From SIG603 sp964370775 (lineage in GTDB: Bacteria; Bacillota; Clostridia; Oscillospirales; Acutalibacteraceae), in NCBI GenBank assembly GCA_964370775.1, contig CAYJKT010000012.1, forward strand, positions 10,472 to 74,471: a stretch of 64,000 nucleotides of DNA, written 5' to 3'. Each line of letters starts with the position of its first letter. Within the stretch, counting starts at the first letter, position 1. Under the pieces are notes generated by a model. That model saw only the letters and a program-made list of their open reading frames with translations, searched no databases and was not told the origin of the DNA. The translations under genes were made by a program, and so were the position numbers. Positions 36,161 to 43,537 of the stretch are shown here, one piece after another.

Positions 36161-37636
36161 TTATCTATCACCACACTTCACTCTTTTACTCTCTGAAATT
36201 GCATTTGCAGGACAAACCAACCTACACAAATGACAACCCACACATTTTTTAGAGATAAACTTAATTTTATCGTCCACTATATCAATAGCTTGATGACCAG
36301 CATCAAAGCAAGATATATAACATCTTTTGCAATCCGTACATTTGCTTTTATCAAAAATTGGATATACTCTTGTGTTTCTGTCAAGCAACTCTGCACTGCA
36401 TATATTAGTTAAAGCTTTGCCTACTAAATCGCTTAATTTGTCTATTTTATTATCTGCAAGATAATTTGAAAGCCCTGAAATTAAATCGTCTATAATTCTG
36501 TACCCATATTCCATAACTGCTGTTGTAATTTGAATATTAGAACTACCTAGGCTTATAAAATCTACTGCATCTTTATAATTTTCTATTCCGCCCATACCAC
36601 TAATTGGTATGTTTTTAAGTTCACTGCAATTAGCCATATCTGCTATAAATCTAAGTGCTATCGGTTTTACTGAACGACCAGAATAACCTGATACGGAAGA
36701 TTTACCGTTTACATTAGGGGCACTTACTAAATTATCATATTTAACATCACTAATGCTCTTTATTGTGTTTATAGCTGCCAGTGCCACTGCACCAGCTTCG
36801 ACTGCTGCTACAGCAGGAATTTCCATATTACCGATGTTTGGTGTCATTTTTGCCATTATCGGTAATGTTGTTCCTTTTTTAGTGGCTTTTGTATATAGCT
36901 TAACAAGTTCAGGGTTTTGCCCAACATCAGAGCCTAGACCCTCTTCCGACATGTGTGGACATGAGAAATTACATTCTATAATATCACACCCTGCTTCTTC
37001 TGAAAGTCTCGCAAGTTCTGTCCACTCGTTTTCGTTTTGCCCCATAATTGATGACACAATTATTTTGCTTGGAAAATCTTTTTTTAATCTTCTCAACACG
37101 TCTAAGTCATCTTCTAACTTTTTGTCAGATATTTGTTCTAAGTTTTTAAATCCCACAAAGCTTCTGTTAGAGTCCTTAGTTGCACCAAAACGAGGAGAAA
37201 CCTCCTTAGGTTCATAAAAGCCAATGGTTTTATACACAATTCCAGCCCAACCCATGTTAAGAGCTTTTGCACACATTTCATATCCACTAGCCACAACAGA
37301 TGATGAAAGAAAAAATGGATTTTCACACTTTAAGCCACAAAAATCTATGCTTAAATCAGCTCTTAACGTGCTTGATTTTTCTAGACTTTCGCCAATCTCT
37401 TTTATTCTTATCGGTTTATCAAAATGTACACATGCTTTTTCACAAGGTGCTTCGCAATTCCCACATGTATTACTGTTAATCTCCTCTGATGCTACTGATT
37501 TATTTTTGAACTTTAGTGAAAATATTGCTTTTGCAGGGTCTTTGCCTTTGTTACATGCCTTGCTACATTTTGCATCATAGCATAAAAGACATTTTGATAC
37601 TTCTGCTGTTGTTATTAGATGTGTATATGTGCTCAT
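36161..37636 (-). CDS. preA: Dihydropyrimidine dehydrogenase, PreA-like, with N-terminal PreT-type Fe-S domain
   Basis: 491 residues, about 80 more than E. coli PreA. Residues 1-85 carry cysteines in the spacing CLLCYDAKCSKAC and CGNCEAPCEKAC, as in the N-terminal Fe-S domain of PreT/GltD. Residues about 95-420 are the FMN barrel (WAGIVYKTIGFYEPKEVSPRF, ECNFSCPHM, SGYSGRSVKPIALRF, cited in parts), and the C-terminus has two 4Fe-4S motifs (CTDCKRCYISC, CVGCHLCRLVC). The FAD and NAD(P)H domains of PreT are missing here and in the neighbourhood. It should reduce uracil or thymine to the dihydro form. Confidence 0.9.
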   Translation of the reverse strand: MSTYTHLITTAEVSKCLLCYDAKCSKACNKGKDPAKAIFSLKFKNKSVASEEINSNTCGNCEAPCEKACVHFDKPIRIKEIGESLEKSSTLRADLSIDFCGLKCENPFFLSSSVVASGYEMCAKALNMGWAGIVYKTIGFYEPKEVSPRFGATKDSNRSFVGFKNLEQISDKKLEDDLDVLRRLKKDFPSKIIVSSIMGQNENEWTELARLSEEAGCDIIECNFSCPHMSEEGLGSDVGQNPELVKLYTKATKKGTTLPIMAKMTPNIGNMEIPAVAAVEAGAVALAAINTIKSISDVKYDNLVSAPNVNGKSSVSGYSGRSVKPIALRFIADMANCSELKNIPISGMGGIENYKDAVDFISLGSSNIQITTAVMEYGYRIIDDLISGLSNYLADNKIDKLSDLVGKALTNICSAELLDRNTRVYPIFDKSKCTDCKRCYISCFDAGHQAIDIVDDKIKFISKKCVGCHLCRLVCPANAISESKRVKCGDR

Positions 37637-37657
37637 ATTTAATCCTCGCTTAAAAAT

Positions 37658-39013
37658 TTATTTAAGAGAACATTTTATGAATTTGCCATGCCCTCTTTCA
37701 CCAGTAAACTCACCATTATCATATACCAAATTACCTCTAGAAAATGTCTTAATAGGGTAGCCTTTAAGCTTTACACCCTCCCAAATTGTATGGTCACAAT
37801 TAGAGTGCATAAGTTCATTTTTAATTGTAAAATCAATATCTTTATCATAAATCACTATATCAGCATCTTTTCCAACTGTTATAGAACCTTTGTCTGTACA
37901 TCCAAAAATTTTAGCTGGGTTAGCACTGCAAAGCTCCACTGCTTTTTCAAAAGTAATCTTACCAATGTTTGCTGCACTCAACATATACGGATACATGTTT
38001 TCTATGCCAGCGCAACCATTAGGTATTTTAGTGAAGTCGTTTTCTCCCCATTTCTTCTCAAAAGATTGAAACGGACAGTGGTCAGTTGCAACTGTATCTA
38101 TATCTCCACTGTTAATTGCCGACCAAAGTGCATTTTTACTTTCTTCTCCTTTAATTGGAGGTGAACAAACAAAGTTTATTCCGTCTTCTCTTTTATATAC
38201 ATCAGATGTAAATTCAAGATATTGAGGGCATGTTTCTGCGTATATTTGAAGCCCACTTTTTTTAGCTTCTATAACCTCGTTCACTCCGTCTTTACACGCA
38301 AGGTGAACTATGTATAAAGATGAACCAGTAGCCTTAGCAAGAGTTATCGCCCTGTGGTCAGCCTCTGCCTCTACAAACTCTGGTCTTGATTTATAATGAT
38401 ACCAAGCAGAAGTTTTACCAGCTTTTAAGTAATCCTGTGTCAAAGTGTTTATAATCTCTTTGTTCTCTGCATGAACAGCAATCAATGCACCATATTCTTT
38501 GCTTTTTTCAAGCACTTTGTAAAACACGCCGTCACTCACACCAAAGTCGTATACCATAAATACCTTAAATGACGGAACACCAAAATCTACTGCATCTTTT
38601 ATAGACTCTAAAAGACCATTAGAAATATCTTTTACTGCCACGTGAAAAGAGTAGTCTACCACTGCATTGCCGGCACATAATTTATCACGTCTTTTGATTG
38701 CATCTACCATGTTTTCGTCAAAATCTTGCAAAACAAAATCGAAAACTGTAGTTGTTCCACCACACGCCGCCGCTCTTGTTCCTGTAAAATAATCGTCAGA
38801 TGACACAGTTCCACCAAAAGGCATTTCAAGATGTGTATGTGCATCAATAGCACCTGGCAGAACAAGTTTTCCACTTGCATCTATAATATTTTTGCAGTCT
38901 TTTGTGTTGATATTTTCTGCTATCTCTATAATTTTGCCACTCTTAATTCCAATATCAGCCTTAAAAGTTTCATGTGCATTGCAAATTGTTCCGTTTTTAA
39001 TTATCATATCCAT
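37658..39013 (-). CDS. hydA: Dihydropyrimidinase (D-hydantoinase)
   Basis: 451 residues. Metal ligands: DAHTHLEMPFGG, the carbamylated Lys in PSFKVFMVYD, HAENKE, IVHLAC and TDHCPF. This is the cyclic amidohydrolase family; MPFGG is typical of dihydropyrimidinases. It opens dihydrouracil to N-carbamoyl-beta-alanine. It lies between the transporter genes and preA on the same strand. Confidence 0.92.
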   Translation of the reverse strand: MDMIIKNGTICNAHETFKADIGIKSGKIIEIAENINTKDCKNIIDASGKLVLPGAIDAHTHLEMPFGGTVSSDDYFTGTRAAACGGTTTVFDFVLQDFDENMVDAIKRRDKLCAGNAVVDYSFHVAVKDISNGLLESIKDAVDFGVPSFKVFMVYDFGVSDGVFYKVLEKSKEYGALIAVHAENKEIINTLTQDYLKAGKTSAWYHYKSRPEFVEAEADHRAITLAKATGSSLYIVHLACKDGVNEVIEAKKSGLQIYAETCPQYLEFTSDVYKREDGINFVCSPPIKGEESKNALWSAINSGDIDTVATDHCPFQSFEKKWGENDFTKIPNGCAGIENMYPYMLSAANIGKITFEKAVELCSANPAKIFGCTDKGSITVGKDADIVIYDKDIDFTIKNELMHSNCDHTIWEGVKLKGYPIKTFSRGNLVYDNGEFTGERGHGKFIKCSLK

Positions 39014-39077
39014 ATATACACACCTCTAAATTTTGCTTTGTGGGCAAAATTAATTGCCCACAAAACAGTTAAATTAA

Positions 39078-40226
39078 TTATTTTTTATACACTAGAACTA
39101 TTCCTGAACGTTGGTAAACTTGAGCCACTTGAACTAAGTCCATGCCACCTGCATTTGCAGCAATTAGATTAGACACCCATGTTACACCAAAGTCTACTGT
39201 ACCGTTATTTACAGCTGTTGTTTCGCCTATGTCGCCACCACCTGGGATAATTGTTACGTTAAGCCCTACTTCTTCATAATAACCTTTAGCTGCTGCTACG
39301 TAATATCCCATAAATTGGCTTTGTGGTAGCCATTTAAGTTGGATAGACACATCTGTTTTCTCAGGTGTTCCAATCTCCTCCATCTCTAAGTAAGAAGAAT
39401 CTCTTATATCATCTAATGTCATAGCAGACAATGTATCTGCTGCTGTTTGGTCTGCTAGAGTTATATACTCTTTTGCTAAGTCAAGTGTTTGTTGCATAGC
39501 TTCTTCGTCCATTACACCATAATCTGAAACAGTGTTTCCTTTAGTATCTGTTGTAACAAGTTTTGATACTTCCTCTGCCATGTAAGCTTGGTGTTCAGAT
39601 GAAACAGATGAGCCTGCTTCGTATACTATTTGGGCAGCTTCCTCTGGGTTTTCACAAGCATATTGCCAACCTTTTAAAGAAGCACTAACAAACGCTGCAA
39701 CCGTGTTAGGGTTTTCCTCTGCAAATGCATTTGTTGTAAAGATATTATCTTCAAGCATTGCAACGCCTTCGTCATTCATGTCGATATATCCAACGGTATC
39801 GCCGTAAGCATAACCACCTTCATAATCATTCATAACAAGCCCTAATTCGTTATATGTCATTGCAGAAGCCAGTGTTATGGAATCATCATCAAATCCGTCC
39901 ATGTCAAAGTTTTGTGATAAATATGTAGTCGGTTGACCATATTTAGAAAGTAAAGCCATGATTTCATACTCATTACCCAGACCCCAGTTACCAACTTTAC
40001 CCTCAGTAGCAGCTGCTACAATAATATCCTCGTTTGATAACTCTACGCTTTCTTCACTAGCTTCACTTGAACTTTCTTCTGAACTTTCAGTGTCACTTTC
40101 TGCTTGGGAAGTCTGTGAAGATGTTGAACCCTCTGACTCAGTTTGTGGAGGTGCACCAGTGCAAGCTGTAGTACTTCCTACCATTAAACATGCCATTATA
40201 AATGCTAAAGTTCTTACCTTTTTCAT
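39078..40226 (-). CDS. NMT1/THI5-like ABC substrate-binding lipoprotein, circularly permuted
   Basis: 382 residues from ATG 40226 (GAGG 8 nt upstream). Signal peptide with lipobox STTAC (Cys22), then a Ser/Glu linker to about residue 65. The fold is that of THI5/NMT1 pyrimidine-type binding proteins, but the parts are in the wrong order. The middle and C-terminal part of the family (VGNWGLGNEYEIMALL, MTYNELGLV, AFVSASLKGWQYACENPEEA) comes first, and the family's N-terminal part (VSIQLKWLPQSQFMGYYVA, YYEEVGLNVTIIPGGG, VDFGVTWVSNLIA, QRSGIVLVYKK) forms residues 291-382 at the very end. The gene is intact and between the permease and dihydropyrimidinase genes, so it likely binds a pyrimidine. 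Confidence 0.85.
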   Translation of the reverse strand: MKKVRTLAFIMACLMVGSTTACTGAPPQTESEGSTSSQTSQAESDTESSEESSSEASEESVELSNEDIIVAAATEGKVGNWGLGNEYEIMALLSKYGQPTTYLSQNFDMDGFDDDSITLASAMTYNELGLVMNDYEGGYAYGDTVGYIDMNDEGVAMLEDNIFTTNAFAEENPNTVAAFVSASLKGWQYACENPEEAAQIVYEAGSSVSSEHQAYMAEEVSKLVTTDTKGNTVSDYGVMDEEAMQQTLDLAKEYITLADQTAADTLSAMTLDDIRDSSYLEMEEIGTPEKTDVSIQLKWLPQSQFMGYYVAAAKGYYEEVGLNVTIIPGGGDIGETTAVNNGTVDFGVTWVSNLIAANAGGMDLVQVAQVYQRSGIVLVYKK

Positions 40227-40275
40227 AATAAATACCTCTCTCTTTTTATATATAATCAAACTAGATTATCAAAAT

Positions 40276-41070
40276 TTATGTTCTATATTTTCTAAGAACA
40301 ATGCTTTCTACAATCAACAAAGCTATATACATAATAATTCCAATTAAACAAGCTATCACTATATAACTCCATGCTGTAGCATACTGTGCAATCAAAATAC
40401 TTTCTCGTATCTGTCTGCCAACACCTGTGATGTACTCTGCAAAATATTCAGATACCAATGTGCTTATTACACTAGCTGGCACGCTTACTCTTAAAGCAGT
40501 AAATATGTATGGTATGCTGTTTGGAAAACGAAGTTTAAATAGAACTCTAAGTTTTCCACAAGCATAAGATTTCATCAAATCTTCTGAGAATGGCTTCAGT
40601 TCGTTCATACCTCTATAAGCATTAACGCTCATTGCAGCTGTACACATTATTGTAACCACAATTATTTTTGCAACCATGCTTCTCACTGGTGCATCAGGGC
40701 TTATATCTTTAGTCCAGTTAGCAATTACAGGCGCAAGTGCTACAATTGGAACTGCATTGAAAGCTGATACTATTGAGAGTCCACCTACTCCGTAAGTTCT
40801 AAAAAACGTTGCTATCATCGCTATTATATATCCCAGTATAGAACCTAATAAAAGCCCTGGAATAATTACGCTCACTGTTGAACCAACATTCCACATAATC
40901 ATGTCAAAATTATCTGATATTATTGTAAAAATTCTGTCTGGCAGTGGCAACACATATACGTCTGTGTTTAGAATTTTATGTAACACTTCTGTTTGCCACA
41001 GCACATATATTATCACTGCTAATATTAAGGGACATAAAACAGTTGTTACTTTTTCTTTAGTTATTCGCAT
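40276..41070 (-). CDS. ABC transporter permease (SsuC/ThiX type)
   Basis: 264 residues with about six membrane helices. The cytoplasmic EAA loop is visible as SYACGKLRVLFKLRFPNSIPYIFTALR (here cited as one region from about 170). PF00528-type permease of the taurine/thiamine-precursor class. It overlaps the second permease gene by 14 nt. Together they make a heterodimeric channel. Confidence 0.88.
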   Translation of the reverse strand: MRITKEKVTTVLCPLILAVIIYVLWQTEVLHKILNTDVYVLPLPDRIFTIISDNFDMIMWNVGSTVSVIIPGLLLGSILGYIIAMIATFFRTYGVGGLSIVSAFNAVPIVALAPVIANWTKDISPDAPVRSMVAKIIVVTIMCTAAMSVNAYRGMNELKPFSEDLMKSYACGKLRVLFKLRFPNSIPYIFTALRVSVPASVISTLVSEYFAEYITGVGRQIRESILIAQYATAWSYIVIACLIGIIMYIALLIVESIVLRKYRT

Positions 41071-41890
41071 TTGTTTTTGCCCTCCTGTTAAGTTTTTTAC
41101 CTGTGACTATATTTTGTAGCACTCCCATTAAATAAAAACTCATTATACCTATAAAAGCACTAAAGAAAACTATTTGCCAAAAAACATACCGTGTCATTGC
41201 CCCTTTTAACGATTGTGAAAGCAAGCAACCAAGTCCTATTCCACCTTGTAATGTATCTACCAAAATTGAAGCTGTGATTGCCATTGGAGCAGCTATTTTT
41301 AGTCCTGTAAAAAAATATGGTATACATGATGGTATTAGCGTTTTTGTGTAAAGCTGAAATTTAGTTGCAGCATACGAGTACATAAGTTCATGTTTTGATT
41401 TTTCTACTGCTTTAAATCCAGCTAAAGTACTTGTTGCAACAGGGTAGAATGTCAATATCGCAGCTATTATAATTCTGCTTTGTGATATATCCCCTGTTAT
41501 CGCATTTATAATTGGTGCAAGTCCCAAAATAGGTATCATTTGTATAAGCATTAAGTATGGAAAAATTACTTTGTCTGCTATCTTGCTTAAATTCATTACA
41601 AGAGCTAATATAAAACCTAAACCAGTACCAAACAGAAAACCTATTCCTGCTCTTGAAAGTGTTGCGCCTGCATTTTCAAGTACCATTTCTACAGCTGTTT
41701 GTGTTCCGTTAATTTTGTCTGTGCTAAAAATTGACTCTGCTATCTTAAATAAACTGGGCAGAATATTTTCAGGCGTTCTTTTTGTCTGCGCTATGTTAAA
41801 CGCCGCTATCTCCCAAATAATTATAACCACAGCTACCCAAAGTAGAGTTGCAAAAGTTTTTGATGTAAAAATCTTTTTTGCCCTTTCCAT
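41057..41890 (-). CDS. ABC transporter permease (SsuC/ThiX type), second subunit
   Basis: 277 residues, about six helices, with EAA-like loop YAATKFQLYTKTLIPSCIPY at about 180-200. Same family as its partner but clearly different in sequence. A typical N-terminal helix (TLLWVAVVIIIWEIAAF) follows a short basic head. Confidence 0.88.
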   Translation of the reverse strand: MERAKKIFTSKTFATLLWVAVVIIIWEIAAFNIAQTKRTPENILPSLFKIAESIFSTDKINGTQTAVEMVLENAGATLSRAGIGFLFGTGLGFILALVMNLSKIADKVIFPYLMLIQMIPILGLAPIINAITGDISQSRIIIAAILTFYPVATSTLAGFKAVEKSKHELMYSYAATKFQLYTKTLIPSCIPYFFTGLKIAAPMAITASILVDTLQGGIGLGCLLSQSLKGAMTRYVFWQIVFFSAFIGIMSFYLMGVLQNIVTGKKLNRRAKTNANN

Positions 41891-41921
41891 TTGACATCAC
41901 CTCTTTAATTTAAGTAAAAAA

Positions 41922-42707
41922 TCATACACCCTCAAAACTATTTCTAACTCTTGCCACAAGGTCTGTAAACTCTTTTGTATTTTTTATATCTTGCGTTCTA
42001 GGTCTTGGTAAGTCTACATCAATTATTGCAGATAATCTGCCTGGGTGAGGTGACAAAACGCATATTCTGTCTGACAAAAAAACTGACTCAGCTATATTAT
42101 GTGTAACAAAAACTACTGTTTTGTTTGTCTTCCCCCAAATTCTAAGCAAATCATCATGCAGTTTCTCTCTTGTAAATTCATCAAGTGCAGAGAACGGTTC
42201 ATCCATAAGAAGTATTTCTGGTTTTATCGCTAATGCTCTTGCAATGCCTACTCTTTGTTGCATACCACCTGATAACTCTGGTGGGTAACTGTTTGCAAAC
42301 TTTGCAAGGCCTACCAATTCCAACATCTGCATAGCTCGTTGCTTTCTCTCAGCTTTTGGTATGTGCATTACTTCCAATGGTAGCATTACATTTTTAAGTA
42401 CGGTTCTCCAGTCGTAAAGCACAGCACTTTGAAAAACTATGCCGTATCGCTGTTTTAGCCTTGCTTCTTTAGGGCTTACTCCACCTACTGTAATTTCTCC
42501 TGATGTTGGAGAAAGTAGGTCTGCCATAACTCTTAAAAGTGTAGTTTTTCCACAACCTGACGGACCTAAAAGAGAAATAAACTCCCCTTTTTGTATATCC
42601 ATGCTTACACTTGTAAGCGCAGTTACTTCTTTTTCCTCTGATTTATATACCATTCCAATGTCGTTTAACATGATTTCAGTATCACTTTTTAATACAGTTT
42701 GTGTCAT
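41922..42707 (-). CDS. ABC transporter ATP-binding protein (SsuB/TauB type)
   Basis: 261 residues from ATG 42707, which is 9 nt after GGAG; further in-frame starts upstream lie within the ribosome site or the terminator hairpin. Walker A LGPSGCGKTTLLRVM, signature ELSGGMQQRVGIARAL, Walker B ILLMDEPFSALD. It is the first gene of the pyrimidine uptake and degradation operon, right behind two tandem hairpins. Confidence 0.92.
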   Translation of the reverse strand: MTQTVLKSDTEIMLNDIGMVYKSEEKEVTALTSVSMDIQKGEFISLLGPSGCGKTTLLRVMADLLSPTSGEITVGGVSPKEARLKQRYGIVFQSAVLYDWRTVLKNVMLPLEVMHIPKAERKQRAMQMLELVGLAKFANSYPPELSGGMQQRVGIARALAIKPEILLMDEPFSALDEFTREKLHDDLLRIWGKTNKTVVFVTHNIAESVFLSDRICVLSPHPGRLSAIIDVDLPRPRTQDIKNTKEFTDLVARVRNSFEGV

Positions 42708-42720
42708 AGATTTCATCTCC

Positions 42721-42765
42721 AAATAAAAAAATAGACAATTCGCTCGCAATCGACGTCATTGTCTA
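42721..42765 (-). terminator. Leader hairpin 2 (terminator-like) of pyrimidine operon
   Basis: Minus strand: stem TAGACAAT/ATTGTCTA, bulge GACG, inner stem TCG/CGA with 8-nt loop, then T7. The 5' arm and bulge read GACAATGACGTC, the same as in hairpin 1. Confidence 0.75.
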
Positions 42766-42780
42766 CTTAATGTAATATAT

Positions 42781-42831
42781 AAATAAAAAAACGGATAATG
42801 ACCTATTTTGATAGACGTCATTGTCCGTTTT
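42781..42831 (-). terminator. Leader hairpin 1 (terminator-like) of pyrimidine operon
   Basis: Minus strand: 15-bp stem with one mismatch (AAAACGGACAATGAC / GTCATTATCCGTTTT), bulge GT, inner stem CTAT/ATAG with CAAA loop, then a T-run. It lies 15 nt ahead of hairpin 2, and both lie between the promoter and the first gene. Confidence 0.75.
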
Positions 42832-42865
42832 AATTATTATTTATTATGTTTTCTTCACTGACAAA

Positions 42866-42895
42866 AGTATATCACAGCACAACATGCTCCGTCAA
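42866..42895 (-). promoter_or_regulatory. Promoter of the pyrimidine uptake/degradation operon
   Basis: On the minus strand TTGACG, 18-nt spacer, TATACT. Gives a leader of about 150 nt containing the two hairpins. Confidence 0.65.
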
Positions 42896-43081
42896 TATAG
42901 TTTATAAAATCAACTATATTTATGGTTCAACTGCCATATATAACAACGCAATCACATATTTATTGTATATATCGCCTGTTTTCTTAACATGGTGTTAGTC
43001 TAGAGTTAACTGTCAATGCTAGAGCATATATGCTGTAGCACATACAACCGTGGAGAGGTTTGCATTATCATCTCTGTAAAC
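42896..43081. other. Intergenic stretch with no recognised feature
   Basis: AT-rich sequence between the pyrimidine operon promoter and the nuclease remnant. A few short palindromes only (for example TATAGTTTATAAAATCAACTATA around 42897). Confidence 0.4.
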
Positions 43082-43107
43082 AATATGCCTAAACCTCGAT
43101 AAACTCA
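43082..43107. repeat. 26-nt direct repeat flanking the CRISPR-Cas locus, left copy
   Basis: Differs at one position from 54760-54785. It covers the last codons and stop of the YhcG-like remnant (SAEFIEV-stop on the minus strand). Confidence 0.7.
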
Positions 43108-43349
43108 GCTGATGGTAAAGTGTCTTCACGACTCTTGGGCAACGCACCAGTTAATTTATATTCGCTAATACCCATTGGTTTTGTCATATCTTTTAATGAG
43201 TATTCAGCAATAATATCATTCTTCTTTTTACATAGCAGTATGCCTATACTAGGATTATCCGTTTCAGATTTAAGAATTCCATCTACATCTGAAAAATAAA
43301 AATTGATATAGACACCATCTACCAAAAAGCGTATAATAAACATATACAT
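43089..43349 (-). pseudogene. C-terminal remnant of YhcG/DUF1016-type PDDEXK nuclease
   Basis: 86 codons remain. NFYFSDVDGILKSETDNPSIG, ILLCKKKNDIIAEYSLKD and KPMGISEYKL match the C-terminal end of DUF1016 proteins (normally about 340 residues, where the pattern is NFYLSxVDD...PTIGLILCKxKN...VEYAL). The catalytic core upstream is missing, so the remnant is probably not functional. It lies just left of cas3. Confidence 0.75.
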
Positions 43350-43537
43350 ACATTCGGTAACAAATATATAGCTAAAACAAAAACATTAGACGAATTTCAC
43401 GAAGGTTTTATTTTTAACGGATATCAAACAAAGAAAAGCAGTGACATTTTATGAAACCATATATAAATGGTATTCGAAACTTCCTTGATAATTTAACATC
43501 ACACGTGATATTCACATACAAAATGAGGTGACTTACC
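43350..43537. other. Region upstream of cas3
   Basis: 188 nt, AT-rich. TTGATA at about 43481 with a poor -10 (ATATTC) 17 nt on could be the cas promoter. GAGGTG precedes the GTG start. No other feature seen. Confidence 0.35.
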
